A stretch of 64,000 nt of DNA from Azotosporobacter soli (GTDB lineage: Bacteria > Bacillota > Negativicutes > SG130): contig NZ_JAUAOA010000013.1 of the NCBI RefSeq assembly GCF_030542965.1, positions 1 to 64,000 of the forward strand, read 5' to 3'. Made by a program: the position numbers and the translations under genes. The notes beneath the pieces are model-generated. The model made no database searches, was not told the origin of the DNA, and worked only from the letters and a program-made list of their open reading frames with translations. Positions 1-8,026 of this stretch are shown piece by piece. Numbering within the stretch: position 1 is the stretch's first letter; each line of letters starts with the position of its first letter.

Positions 1-80
1 AGGGGTATATTACCGCCTGTTTTTCAACGTTTTTTCGAAAAACTGCGTTTTTGCAGTGAAAATTGGATAACTGAAATTGA

Positions 81-115
81 AAAATGCACCTTACGCTTTG
101 CGTAAAGTGCATTTT
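81..115 (+). terminator. Hairpin with terminator-like form
   Basis: The sequence forms a stem of aaaatgcac / gtgcatttt with an inner ttacg/cgtaa stem, giving an A-tract/T-tract hairpin that could terminate in either direction. The gene it serves would lie before the window. It directly precedes the first copy of the dispersed element. Confidence 0.55.
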
Positions 116-126
116 GTCGACGGTCT

Positions 127-363
127 GGAGCGAGCGGCGCATGCCGCTCGCTTCCTTGAGATTGTCGAGAAAACGAAAGCAAGCGGGATTTTTTTAACAC
201 GAAGAGTCGAAGAAGGGAAGGTGGGAAGATTTTATTATTCTGCCATACTTTTTGCCGGGCCGATAGCATCGGCCCGCTTCGCTTCTTCGTGTTATATTCG
301 TACCCATTCTATTTTAAAATCGTCTACGTTCTGAAGGGAGCGAGCGACGCGCGTCGCTCGCTC
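127..363. repeat. Dispersed structured element, copy 1, with flanking duplicated hairpins
   Basis: The core (158-336) shares most of its sequence with 1571-1740 and 30909-31081. It contains the conserved string cgaaagcaagcggg, an outer stem (acacgaag ... cttcgtgt) and an inner hairpin gggccgat/atcggccc at about 257-274. It is bracketed by two near-identical GC-rich palindromes, ggagcgagcggcgc... at 127-154 and ggagcgagcgacgc... at 337-363. The right palindrome is followed by six T and looks like a Rho-independent terminator. No coding potential was seen. The element fills most of the 618-base gap before the first gene. Confidence 0.8.
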
Positions 364-618
364 TTTTTTGTCTGCGGAAAAATAAGACCGAGAAAAATTC
401 CCGGCCGCGGGGAAAAATTCCCGACCGGTCGGCGGTGGCGGCGATGCGTTTGCGGCGCTAAGTTGAAAAAAAGATGGCCGCAGAGCGCGAAAAAACAGGA
501 AACGATAAAAAAATTTGCTGTGGGAAAAAGTTGGCACGGAACTTGCAATAATAAAAAGCAAGCGAAGCGCGGAGGGCGTCGCGAACGAGCGGAGCGCAAA
601 AGAAAAAAGGAGGTAACG

Positions 619-1353
619 ATGGTGTCTAATGTATTTGGTGAGTTTTTTGGCATGATGATTTTTATTGCATTTGGTTGCGGCGTGGTAGCAAACGTGCTAC
701 TGAAAGATTCAAAAGGCAACGGCAGCGGCTGTATTGTCATCTACACCGGTTGGGCGATGGCGATCCTGATGGGGGTGACGGTCGGTCTGGCTGCCGGCAA
801 TTCGGCGGATTTGAACCCGGCAGTCACGCTCTTTAAAATGTTGATGGGGGCGTATACGCCCGGCCTTGCTCTTGGCCTGATGGCAGCGCAGACGCTTGGC
901 GGCGCGGCAGGCGCGCTGCTTGTCTGGCTGATCTATCTGCCGCACTGGTCCATTACCGAAGACAAGGGGCTCAAACTTGGCGTGTTTTCTACTGGCCCTG
1001 CGGTACGCAACTATACGGCCAACTTCATTTGCGAATGCCTGGCTTCGACGATCCTCTTCGTCTGCCTGCTTTCGTTCGGCAGCAAGTTCGTCAGTGGTAC
1101 AAACGGATTTGCAAGCGGTTTCGGCAATTACATGGTCGGCATGGCCGTATGGGCAGTCGGTCTGTCGTTTGGCGGACCAACCGGATATGCATTGAATCCG
1201 GCGCGTGATTTAGGGCCGCGCATCGCGCATGCGATCCTGCCGATCGCCGGCAAAGGCAGCTCGGACTGGGCCTATTCCTGGGTTCCGGTTGCCGGACCGA
1301 TGGCGGGCGGCGTGATTGCTTTCGTACTCTGCCGTGCAATCGGCATCATTTAA
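619..1353 (+). CDS. glpF: MIP-family glycerol facilitator / aquaporin
   Basis: This is a 244-aa polytopic membrane channel of the major intrinsic protein family, which passively conducts glycerol and other small neutral solutes across the inner membrane. Both half-helix signature motifs are visible: DLNPAVT (NPA about residues 66-68) and ALNPARDLGPR (NPA about 193-195). The Asp directly after the second NPAR is typical of glycerol facilitators rather than water-only aquaporins. Length fits the family (about 235-280 aa). The ATG is chosen for the strong upstream aaaggagg at a good distance; the frame is open further upstream, but that region is the non-coding repeat. No glpK is adjacent, so substrate is inferred from sequence only. 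It stands alone, followed by a terminator. Confidence 0.9.
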   Translation: MVSNVFGEFFGMMIFIAFGCGVVANVLLKDSKGNGSGCIVIYTGWAMAILMGVTVGLAAGNSADLNPAVTLFKMLMGAYTPGLALGLMAAQTLGGAAGALLVWLIYLPHWSITEDKGLKLGVFSTGPAVRNYTANFICECLASTILFVCLLSFGSKFVSGTNGFASGFGNYMVGMAVWAVGLSFGGPTGYALNPARDLGPRIAHAILPIAGKGSSDWAYSWVPVAGPMAGGVIAFVLCRAIGII

Positions 1354-1431
1354 GTAACGCTTGATTCTTGCCGGGCCAGCACCCTGGCAGATCATGATAA
1401 ACAAGTTTGTCAAAGTCCAATCCAGGAAAAA

Positions 1432-1458
1432 AGTCGTCGCATTTGCGGCGGCTTTTTT
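1432..1458 (+). terminator. Terminator downstream of glpF
   Basis: A nine-pair stem (agtcgtcgc / gcggcggct, with G-U pairs) and a four-base loop are followed by a run of T. It lies about 80 bases after the glpF stop codon. Confidence 0.75.
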
Positions 1459-1556
1459 CTATGCCGGACGTTACGGTTGAAAAAGAACGATTTGAGGCAC
1501 CGGCGGCATAGGCGACACGGAAATCGTTGCGTGTTTAACTGTTTTAAATGCTAAGC

Positions 1557-1753
1557 CGTGCAGCGATTTGCGACTGTCGACAAAACGAAAGCAAGCGGGG
1601 TATTTTTACACGAAGAGTCGAAGAAAGGAAGGTTGGAAGAATTTTTTATTCTTCTTCTTTTCTTTCCGCCAGGCCGATGCGATCGGCCCGCTTCGCTTCT
1701 TCGTGTTATCGCATTTAAATTTTCAATTGTCCACACTCTGAGGCGTGCAGCGA
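1557..1753. repeat. Dispersed structured element, copy 2
   Basis: The core at 1571-1740 is about 80% like copies 1 and 3 by eye. It begins ctgtcgacaaaacgaaag and ends gtccacactctg, an imperfect terminal inverted repeat. Inside are a purine/pyrimidine stem (ggaaggttggaagaa with ttcttcttcttttctttcc) and the hairpin ggccgat-gcg-atcggcc. It is flanked by a direct repeat cgtgcagcga at 1557-1566 and 1744-1753. The rest of the 537-base gap between glpF and the SMR gene shows nothing else recognisable. Confidence 0.8.
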
Positions 1754-1890
1754 CTTATGTGTTTCAAAATAAATCTTCAACAGCTTCGCTTATTTTTGGT
1801 TACGGTTGGCAGAGAAAAAGATTGCCAGCATCGGCGATGTCTGATATAACGGAGTAGGACTTTTCACCGGGAAGAAAGGAAGCGAAAAAG

Positions 1891-2211
1891 ATGGCATGGA
1901 TTTGGCTGTTGATTGCAGGCGTGTTTGAGGTAGCATGGGCGATCGGTTTGAAATATACGGAAGGCTTTAGCCGTTTGGGGCCAAGCGCATTTACGCTGGC
2001 GGCGATGGGCGCGAGCATGTACTTTCTATCAGCTGCTGTGAAGGAACTGCCGATCGGCACGGCGTATGCAGTTTGGACAGGAGTCGGCGCAGCCGGTACT
2101 GCAATAATGGGCATGATTCTGCTTGGCGAACCACGGGAGGCGGGACGTATCGCTTGCCTCGGACTCATTGTCGCCGGAATTATCGGGCTTAAAATATTAT
2201 CACCGGAATAG
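1891..2211 (+). CDS. gdx: SMR-family exporter, Gdx/SugE type
   Basis: This 106-aa protein with four membrane segments belongs to the small multidrug resistance family, proton-coupled antiporters working as antiparallel dimers in the inner membrane. The N-terminus [19 protein letters not shown] carries the essential Glu13 (GVFEVAW). The segments [11 protein letters not shown] and [12 protein letters not shown] closely match SugE/Gdx guanidinium exporters rather than EmrE drug pumps, so guanidinium export is the best prediction. A weak aaaggaagcg precedes the ATG. The upstream 130 bases were inspected for a guanidine riboswitch and none was recognised. The gene is monocistronic as far as can be seen. 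Confidence 0.9.
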   Translation: MAWIWLLIAGVFEVAWAIGLKYTEGFSRLGPSAFTLAAMGASMYFLSAAVKELPIGTAYAVWTGVGAAGTAIMGMILLGEPREAGRIACLGLIVAGIIGLKILSPE

Positions 2212-2300
2212 AAAATAATGCCTGAATCTAAAGAATTTCCAAAGATTGCGGGCGTATAATCAGGCGGCATGGAATATGGAAATTGAGAGGGATATGTTAA

Positions 2301-3572
2301 ATGCCGAATCGCCAAAAGAGCGCAGAATCTGTTGCGACGCACACAAGGGAAGAGGTAAGGGCGCGTTGGGGGTTTCAACCCTTTGTTGATGCTGCCGTTG
2401 AAGAAGGCTTCTTTTTTGATTTATTAACTACGCAAAGCCCGGTTGGTCCGACCATCCAGTATGGTGAGCAAACAATGGTCAACTTTGCCAGCATCAATAT
2501 TTTAAATACGCACCAGGAAGCGGACGTCATGGCGCATTTTCACCAGGCGGCCGATCAATATGGTTTGGTGACTGGCGGCTCGCGCGTTACGCAGGGCGTC
2601 AGTCAGGCGCACATGGGCATGGAACAGGAACTGTGCCGGATCACCGGCAAGGAACGTTCGCTGTCCTTTGCCAGCGGTCTGCTGGCAAACATCGGTTTCG
2701 TCAACGCGATGAGCAGCCAGTTCAACTTCAGCCCGACCTGCAACATCGACAACCGGGACACGATCTTCGTTCTGGATCGCGACAGCCATTGGAGCCTTTG
2801 GAAAGCGGTCTCGCATCTGAAGTTCGGCAAGCAGGTCTTTGTCTTCCGGCACAATGATCCGAAGGATCTGGACAAGGTGCTGCACCGCTTAGAAGGCAAG
2901 GCAAGCAAAATCGTTGTTATCTTTGAAAGCGTCTATTCGGCTGACGGCAGCATTGCGCCGATGGGCAAGCTGCTCGATGTTTGCGAGGCGCACGAAGCGC
3001 TCAGCTATGTCGATGACGCTAACGGCTTCATGATTTATGGACCGGAACATCGTCCGTTTGCTAAAGAATATGCCGAAATGAAACGCGCTACGTTCATCAT
3101 GGTTTCCTTTTCCAAAGCGATTGGCATGGAAGGCGGCGCTATTTCCGGCCCGGATAAATTCATCCACGGCTTTGAAGTTTTGTCGGGAACGTCGCTCTTT
3201 ACTGCGGCGATTCAACCGCCGACCGCCAGCACGATTCACTATGTGATGCGGAAACTGGATCAGAATCCGGCGATCATGGATGAATATCTGCGCCGCGCGC
3301 TTGATTTGCGCAACGCATTGGCCGAGATGGGCTGCCAACTCAATGAAACGCCGAGCTACATTACGTCGGTCTTTATCGGCAAAGATGAGAAAGCGGCGCG
3401 CATCTGGCAGGAGTTTTGTGAAATGGGCTTTTCCGTGCCGATGTTCCGTTATCCGGCGGTTAAGCCGGATCAGGCGCTGATCCGCATTATGCTGAACAGC
3501 CATCATACGGAGGAACAGATCCAAGGCCTGCTGAAAGCGATGAGGATGCTGAAAGAAAAATACGAGTTTTAA
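2301..3572 (+). CDS. Alpha-oxoamine-synthase-like PLP enzyme (fold type I)
   Basis: A 423-aa cytosolic pyridoxal-phosphate enzyme resembling 8-amino-7-oxononanoate synthase, KBL and CqsA, which condense an amino acid with an acyl-CoA and release CO2. Visible motifs are TGGSRVTQGVSQAHMGME (about residues 91-108), ASGLLANIGF (124-133), YVDDANGFMIYG (237-248) and the Schiff-base lysine in SFSKAIGMEGGA (Lys272). In typical members the aspartate segment reads DE/DDAHG; here the His position is Asn. The 40-50 extra N-terminal residues are also longer than BioF. No bio, kbl or quorum-sensing genes are adjacent, so the substrate is unknown. The ATG follows a gagaggg ribosome site. It ends in a strong terminator. 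Confidence 0.8.
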   Translation: MPNRQKSAESVATHTREEVRARWGFQPFVDAAVEEGFFFDLLTTQSPVGPTIQYGEQTMVNFASINILNTHQEADVMAHFHQAADQYGLVTGGSRVTQGVSQAHMGMEQELCRITGKERSLSFASGLLANIGFVNAMSSQFNFSPTCNIDNRDTIFVLDRDSHWSLWKAVSHLKFGKQVFVFRHNDPKDLDKVLHRLEGKASKIVVIFESVYSADGSIAPMGKLLDVCEAHEALSYVDDANGFMIYGPEHRPFAKEYAEMKRATFIMVSFSKAIGMEGGAISGPDKFIHGFEVLSGTSLFTAAIQPPTASTIHYVMRKLDQNPAIMDEYLRRALDLRNALAEMGCQLNETPSYITSVFIGKDEKAARIWQEFCEMGFSVPMFRYPAVKPDQALIRIMLNSHHTEEQIQGLLKAMRMLKEKYEF

Positions 3573-3574
3573 GC

Positions 3575-3615
3575 GAAGAGGCTGTCTCAATAATTTGAGA
3601 CAGCCTCTTCTTTTT
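3575..3615 (+). terminator. Strong Rho-independent terminator
   Basis: A perfect 16-bp stem (gaagaggctgtctcaa with ttgagacagcctcttc), a four-base loop and a T run directly follow the PLP-enzyme stop codon. Confidence 0.9.
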
Positions 3616-3733
3616 AAAAATTAAACGCTATTTATGGAAATGACCGAAAACTATTTGAAATCGAGCAGGTCTTTACCGATCTTTGTCAAAGAAGATAAAA
3701 GAAGTAGAGGATTGTGCAAAAGGAGAGATGTCA

Positions 3734-4993
3734 ATGGCAAAGCAAAAGCGTACAAAATGGAAACGTTGGCTTGGGGTTTTAGCGGTCGTATTTTTGCTTG
3801 CGGCCACGCCGGCTCAGGCGGCAACGCCGCAGAGCGATTTGCAGCAACGCTGCGTCGCGCAACAGGATGCCGTGCTGCAGGACTTGGAACAGTTTGTCAA
3901 TATTGACAGCGGCAGCGGTTATGAGCCGGGCTTGAACCAGTTCCAGGGTTTGTTAATCGAACGTTTGCAGCAATTAGGCGCGGAAGTGGAAACGACGCAA
4001 GTCGAGAAACCGCAGGCCGGGCGGATTATCAAGGCGACGCTGCGCGGCAACGGTAAAGGGAGCATATTGCTTCTTGCGCATGCCGACACGGTATATGCGG
4101 AGGGAACCGCGGCAAAACGTCCGTTCAAGCAGGAAAACGGAAGGGCTTATGGCCCCGGCGTGTCCGATGAGAAGGGCGGCCTGACGTTGGCGCTGCACTC
4201 GCTCGCGCTCTTGAAAGAGATGAACTACACTGATTATGAGAAGATCACCTTTTTGATCAATCCGGATGAAGAGAAGAGTTCGCTCATGTCACGCGACGCG
4301 ATCATGGCGGCAGCTAAAGAGCATCAGTACACGCTCTCGGTGGAACCGGGCATTCCCGGTGATGCAATCATGAACTGGCGCAAGGGAATCGGTCGACTGA
4401 CGCTCGAAGTCAAGGGGCGCAATGCGCATGCCGGAATCGAACCGGAAAAAGGGCGCAACGCCACCGTGGAACTGGCGAATCAGATTTTGCAACTCAGTAA
4501 TTTGAACGATGCTGGGAAAATGACTACGGTGAACTGGACGCTGTTGGAGAAAACCAAAACGCCGGTCAATGTGATACCGGACTATGCATGGGCACAGGCT
4601 GACGTCCGGGTGCTGTATCCGGAAGAATTCGACCGGATACTCAAGGACGCCAACCAATTGATCCGCCAAAAGCGCATTGCGGATACGGAAGTGAAAGTGG
4701 ATTTGTTCAAAGGCCGGCCGCCGTTTGCCAAGAATGAGCGGACCGATAAACTGGCCGCGCACCTGCAGGCGATCTATGCCGATGAATTAGGCCTGGCATT
4801 GAAAGTCGAAGGCTCCGGCGGCGGTTCCGATGCGAATTATGCCGCGATCGTCGGTTCGATCGCCGTTGATGGCATGGGGATCGTCGGCGGCAATGACCAT
4901 ACGCCGGAAGAATATATCGAAGTCGGATCGATCGCGCCGCGCCTCTATTTATTGACGCGGACCATCATGGACATCGGCAGCGGCAAGCTGTAA
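3734..4993 (+). CDS. Exported M20-family zinc peptidase (CPG2-like)
   Basis: About 419 aa. The N-terminus (KRTKWKRWLGVLAVVFLLAATPAQAA) is a signal peptide with an AQA-A cleavage site, so the enzyme is exported to the periplasm of this diderm. The mature part shows the M20 metal-binding signatures: LLLAHADTVYAEG (His and Asp ligands), YGPGVSDEKGG, INPDEEKSS (catalytic Glu) and, near the end, GGSDAN plus GGNDHTPEEYIEV. The arrangement matches glutamate carboxypeptidase G2 and related aminoacyl hydrolases; the exact substrate cannot be told. Two closely spaced ATGs exist (3728 and 3734); 3734 is preferred by its spacing from aggag. It is monocistronic, ending in a bidirectional terminator shared with the convergent ferredoxin-type gene. 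Confidence 0.85.
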   Translation: MAKQKRTKWKRWLGVLAVVFLLAATPAQAATPQSDLQQRCVAQQDAVLQDLEQFVNIDSGSGYEPGLNQFQGLLIERLQQLGAEVETTQVEKPQAGRIIKATLRGNGKGSILLLAHADTVYAEGTAAKRPFKQENGRAYGPGVSDEKGGLTLALHSLALLKEMNYTDYEKITFLINPDEEKSSLMSRDAIMAAAKEHQYTLSVEPGIPGDAIMNWRKGIGRLTLEVKGRNAHAGIEPEKGRNATVELANQILQLSNLNDAGKMTTVNWTLLEKTKTPVNVIPDYAWAQADVRVLYPEEFDRILKDANQLIRQKRIADTEVKVDLFKGRPPFAKNERTDKLAAHLQAIYADELGLALKVEGSGGGSDANYAAIVGSIAVDGMGIVGGNDHTPEEYIEVGSIAPRLYLLTRTIMDIGSGKL

Positions 4994-5000
4994 GCAAAAG

Positions 5001-5045
5001 AAAAGAGTCCGCTCTACCGCGCGCAGCGGCAAGGCGGACTCTTTT
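5001..5045. terminator. Bidirectional terminator between convergent genes
   Basis: The stem aaaagagtccgc ... gcggactctttt, with A and T tracts on both sides, lies between the M20 peptidase (+) and the 4Fe-4S protein gene (-). Confidence 0.85.
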
Positions 5046-5049
5046 CGGC

Positions 5050-6330
5050 TTATACGCCAAGTTTACGGATCAACGCTTCAAAATAGCGCGACTGGATCTG
5101 GTCGCTGGCTAGCGTGCGTTTGATCGGCGGCAGACGCAGCAACGCGCCAAGAATGGCGGACATTACGCGGTGGCTGGTTAATGCGTGATTGTCGAAGATC
5201 AGGTTCTGCAGTGTGCCGCGCTCGACCGCCATCTTGACGATGCGGTGCGCCGAGTTGAGCGGCGTGATGACTCGTTTGGCACGGGCGGTTAAGTGCAGCG
5301 CGTTGCTTGGACAAGCGCGCGTACATACGCCGCAGCCAAGGCAGAGTTCTTCCTGCAGCTTGGCCCAACGCGCCCGCGGCATGGAGGCTCGGTTGGCGGA
5401 GACGAGGCTGAGCGCTTCGACCGGACAGATGTCAACGCATTTACCGCAGCCACTGCAACGCTCATTTAGGATGTGCGGGATGAAATTCGATGTGTGCACC
5501 GGGTGCAGAAAGGCGAAGCGGCGCGCGCCGAGCAATGCTTCACAGCAGCAACCGCAGCAGTTGCAGATGAAATTCACGCTTTCACGCACGTTTTCGCCGA
5601 ATTGAACCAGATTCGCTTCATAAGCCTGATGCAGCAATTCATGGCATTCGCTCTTATCGACCGCGCGCGCGATCTTGTGTTTGATCAAAGAGGCGGCCGC
5701 ATTGTTGAAGCTCATGCAGATGTCCTGCGGCGCGTCGCAGGCCTGACCGACATGCTCCATCTTATGCCGGCAATAGCAGAGGCCGATTGCGATATGGCTG
5801 GCGTTTTCGATGACCTGACTGGCCCGTTCATAATCGAGCACGTGCAGCGACAGTTCGGCAGGCAAAGCGGGTTCCTGCACGAAGGCGCGTCCGAGATGCG
5901 TCTCTTCAGCGAACATCGCCTTCACGAAATCGTCTTCCACATTAAGATACTGATAGAATAACTCCGCCAAGGCTCCCTGGTCGAGTTCCGGTCGGATGCG
6001 CATCAAAGAAAACTCAAAAAAACCGGCCATGGGCGGCGGCAGAAGAAAAATCTGTCCGTCTTTGGGGTCTGGCATATCGAGCATCAGTCCGCGATCGGCG
6101 AAGCGTTCGAGGCGCGTGCGGGCTTCGGCGCTTGAAATGCGCCAGATTTTAGCCGCGCGTGCGGCGCTGAACGGACGCATCGGCAGTTGGGCGAGCATGG
6201 CGGCATCCTGTTCGGAAAAAAGCGTGCGCAGGATTTGATAAAGCAGGTCGTCCGGCGGCGCGCCTTCCGGCATTTTGTTAATGCGCGTCACCAAGTCGTG
6301 ATAGCCCGAGCGGGAAGTGAGATGTGCCAT
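5050..6330 (-). CDS. 4Fe-4S ferredoxin-type protein with winged-helix-like N-terminus
   Basis: 426 aa. The C-terminal half carries two classical 4Fe-4S motifs, CSGCGKCVDICPVEAL and CLGCGVCTRACPSNAL. A cysteine-rich stretch upstream (CNCCGCCCEAL) and another (CYCRHKMEHVGQACDAPQDIC) could bind further metal. The N-terminal 100 residues (FSAARAAKIWRISSAEARTRLERFADRGL) resemble a helix-turn-helix, suggesting sorting by a winged helix or a scaffold role. Such proteins are common in anaerobic Firmicutes and usually annotated only as 4Fe-4S binding protein. Electron transfer is the likely role; the partner is unknown. It is transcribed away from the nitroreductase-yjjW operon direction's end and has its own 185-base leader region. 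Confidence 0.8.
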   Translation of the reverse strand: MAHLTSRSGYHDLVTRINKMPEGAPPDDLLYQILRTLFSEQDAAMLAQLPMRPFSAARAAKIWRISSAEARTRLERFADRGLMLDMPDPKDGQIFLLPPPMAGFFEFSLMRIRPELDQGALAELFYQYLNVEDDFVKAMFAEETHLGRAFVQEPALPAELSLHVLDYERASQVIENASHIAIGLCYCRHKMEHVGQACDAPQDICMSFNNAAASLIKHKIARAVDKSECHELLHQAYEANLVQFGENVRESVNFICNCCGCCCEALLGARRFAFLHPVHTSNFIPHILNERCSGCGKCVDICPVEALSLVSANRASMPRARWAKLQEELCLGCGVCTRACPSNALHLTARAKRVITPLNSAHRIVKMAVERGTLQNLIFDNHALTSHRVMSAILGALLRLPPIKRTLASDQIQSRYFEALIRKLGV

Positions 6331-6469
6331 AACGTGCCCTCCTTGATAGAAATGGATGATACTACCATTTCGCTAAGGCGCAGCAGAAATCCTGTTATCG
6401 CGCAGTAGAAGATACTGGGCTGATTTGTAGTCGAAGAATCGCGCCGAACAAGATGGTGAGAAAAAGAAA

Positions 6470-6504
6470 GCTCCAAGCGTTGTCGATACGACAATGCTTG
6501 GAGC
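6470..6504 (-). terminator. Terminator of the nitroreductase-yjjW operon
   Basis: A 15-bp stem (gctccaagc(g/a)ttgtcg) is read on the minus strand and followed there by a T-rich stretch (ctttctttttctc). It lies 12 bases after the yjjW stop codon. Confidence 0.85.
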
Positions 6505-6515
6505 ATCTAGGAGTC

Positions 6516-7355
6516 TTAAAGACTTGTTGTTATGCGCGTACCCAAGTGGTTTCGCGCTACGCTGAGCAGTTCCTGATAGCGTTCGTTTGAGAACGGGGCT
6601 AAATTCTTTAGTTCGCTGCGCACGCCCTGCGGACGAAACGGAATCAGTTTCCAGTGGAAAGATCCGGGCAGGCCGGCCAGCCAAGCGCCGATTGCGTCGA
6701 TTTCTTCCGCTGAATCCGTATAGCCTTCGATTAGTACCGTGCGCACTTCATAGAGTTTGCCCGCCTGCGCCGTACGGCGTAAGTTTTCTTTGATCAGCTG
6801 ATTGCCGACGCCGGTCAGTTTTTGGTGCAGCGCAGCGTCGAAGGCTTTGAGATCGAAACAAAATCCGTCGCTTACTGCCAGGAGCGTGCTAAGATCGTCC
6901 GGCGGCAGCAAACCGTTCGTATCGACAAAGGCAGTCAGGTTGGTTTGACGATGCAGCTCTGTAAAAAGCTGCACGAGTGCGCTTGTCTGCAGCGTGCATT
7001 CGCCGCCCGAGACGGTAATGCCCGATAAGAACGGTGCGGCTCGTTTGATGCGTTCGAGCAAAGTCGCAAGAGAAAGTATGTGCGCCTTAGGTGTGGAAAA
7101 GTGAGGACAGGCCGCCAAACATGCGTCGCAGCCAAGGCATTTTTCCGGATCGTGTACGATTCGTCCCTCTTGTTGCGTCAGCGCCGCTGCCGGGCAGACC
7201 GGCAGGCACAAGGCGCAGTGGCAGCAGTTTTGCTGCGTCTCCGGGTTGTGGCAGTAGAGGCAGGCCATATTGCAGCCTTGGAGAAAAATAGCCATCCGGC
7301 TGCCAGGTCCGTCAATGAACGAGCAGGGCAGGATGCGGTTCACGCAGATGTTCAT
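6516..7355 (-). CDS. yjjW: Glycyl-radical enzyme activase, YjjW family
   Basis: 279-aa radical-SAM activating enzyme that installs a glycyl radical on a partner enzyme. The cluster motif is GCNMACLYCHN (Cys28, Cys32, Cys35, CxxxCxxC). A two-cluster ferredoxin insert follows (CCHCALCLPVCPAAAL and CLGCDACLAACPHF), as in activases with auxiliary 4Fe-4S clusters. ITVSGGECTLQ is the SAM-binding GGE motif. Its cognate YjjI is encoded 11.6 kb away at 18963-20447, whereas in E. coli yjjI and yjjW are adjacent. It is the second gene of an operon, six bases after a nitroreductase gene, and ends at a strong terminator. Confidence 0.88.
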   Translation of the reverse strand: MNICVNRILPCSFIDGPGSRMAIFLQGCNMACLYCHNPETQQNCCHCALCLPVCPAAALTQQEGRIVHDPEKCLGCDACLAACPHFSTPKAHILSLATLLERIKRAAPFLSGITVSGGECTLQTSALVQLFTELHRQTNLTAFVDTNGLLPPDDLSTLLAVSDGFCFDLKAFDAALHQKLTGVGNQLIKENLRRTAQAGKLYEVRTVLIEGYTDSAEEIDAIGAWLAGLPGSFHWKLIPFRPQGVRSELKNLAPFSNERYQELLSVARNHLGTRITTSL

Positions 7356-7361
7356 GCGTAA

Positions 7362-7931
7362 CTAGTCCAACTCTTTCCAGGCGATGATTTCGGCCGGCTT
7401 TTTCGCGATCGCAGCGCTTGGCAATGCAGGATAGCCGAGAATGATCGGCGCAACCAGCTCATAATCGGCAGGAATGCCGAATGCGGCTTTTTGCTCCGGC
7501 TGGTTCAGATAATAGCTGGCAAAACCGATCCAGCAACTGCCGAGGCCTTTTTCATGCGCGGCGAGCATCAGATTTTGCGCGGCCAGACAGCAGTCGCCAA
7601 AGCCGTGAATGTTGTTCGGCTTGGCGAAAATGAGCACCAGCGTGCCTGTGCCGTAAAAAATATTGAACTTGGGATTGGCCAGCGCGGCTTTATATTTGCT
7701 CAATGGATGATCATCGCTGATATGCGGCAAGAGAAAAGCGCGTGCCGCTGTCGAATGTTTTTCGAGCGCTTCGGCGCCCCGCAGCACGGCGAAGGCCCAA
7801 GGCTGCGAATTTGTCGCGCTCGGCGCCTGAACTGCAGCATCCAGCAACTCCTCGATTGTTTCCCGGCTGACGACTTCCTGCGTATACTGACGGACAGAGC
7901 GACGCTGATACAAGGCTTCTTTCAATTCCAT
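7362..7931 (-). CDS. Nitroreductase-family flavoprotein
   Basis: About 189 aa. The start MELKEALYQRRSVRQYTQE carries the RRSxRxY FMN-contact motif of the nitroreductase family. APSATNSQPWAFAVL (about residues 38-52) and GSCWIGF with the C-terminal LGYP are also characteristic. These homodimeric FMN proteins reduce nitro groups, quinones or flavins with NAD(P)H; the physiological substrate is unclear. The start at 7931 is preferred to the ATG nine bases upstream because agaaggg is then at normal spacing. It forms an operon with yjjW and is divergent from an ArsR regulator, with a palindrome in between. Confidence 0.88.
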   Translation of the reverse strand: MELKEALYQRRSVRQYTQEVVSRETIEELLDAAVQAPSATNSQPWAFAVLRGAEALEKHSTAARAFLLPHISDDHPLSKYKAALANPKFNIFYGTGTLVLIFAKPNNIHGFGDCCLAAQNLMLAAHEKGLGSCWIGFASYYLNQPEQKAAFGIPADYELVAPIILGYPALPSAAIAKKPAEIIAWKELD

Positions 7932-7962
7932 AATAATCATCCCTTCTGTTGTTCAATGTAAA

Positions 7963-7984
7963 TAGTTTGATTGTAATCGAACTA
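7963..7984. promoter_or_regulatory. 22-bp palindromic operator candidate
   Basis: The site reads tagtttgattgtaatcgaacta, a near-perfect inverted repeat (tagttNgatt-NN-aatcNaacta). It lies between the divergent nitroreductase and ArsR genes, beside the ArsR promoter. The form resembles ArsR/SmtB-type 12-2-12 operators, so autoregulation and control of the nitroreductase-yjjW operon are inferred. Confidence 0.6.
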
Positions 7985-7991
7985 TCGATGT

Positions 7992-8020
7992 TTGCATTAT
8001 ACTACCCTGTTTGTTATAAT
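7992..8020 (+). promoter_or_regulatory. Sigma-A promoter of arsR-like gene; leaderless start
   Basis: TTGCAT (7992-7997), a 17-base spacer and a perfect TATAAT (8015-8020). The expected transcription start (about 8026-8028) coincides with the ATG at 8027, and no ribosome binding site is visible, so the transcript is probably leaderless. Confidence 0.75.
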
Positions 8021-8026
8021 TCAAGC

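Noticed and set aside
158-336. Reading the small frames in the dispersed element as genes
   Set aside because: Frames are not conserved between the three copies, while the stems are.
289-618. Upstream extension of the aquaporin frame (110 extra codons)
   Set aside because: The added peptide is basic low-complexity from the repeat and palindrome; a strong ribosome site marks ATG 619.
1754-1890. Guanidine riboswitch before the Gdx gene
   Set aside because: The paired ACGR-loop hairpins of class II and the ykkC core strings were looked for and not found.
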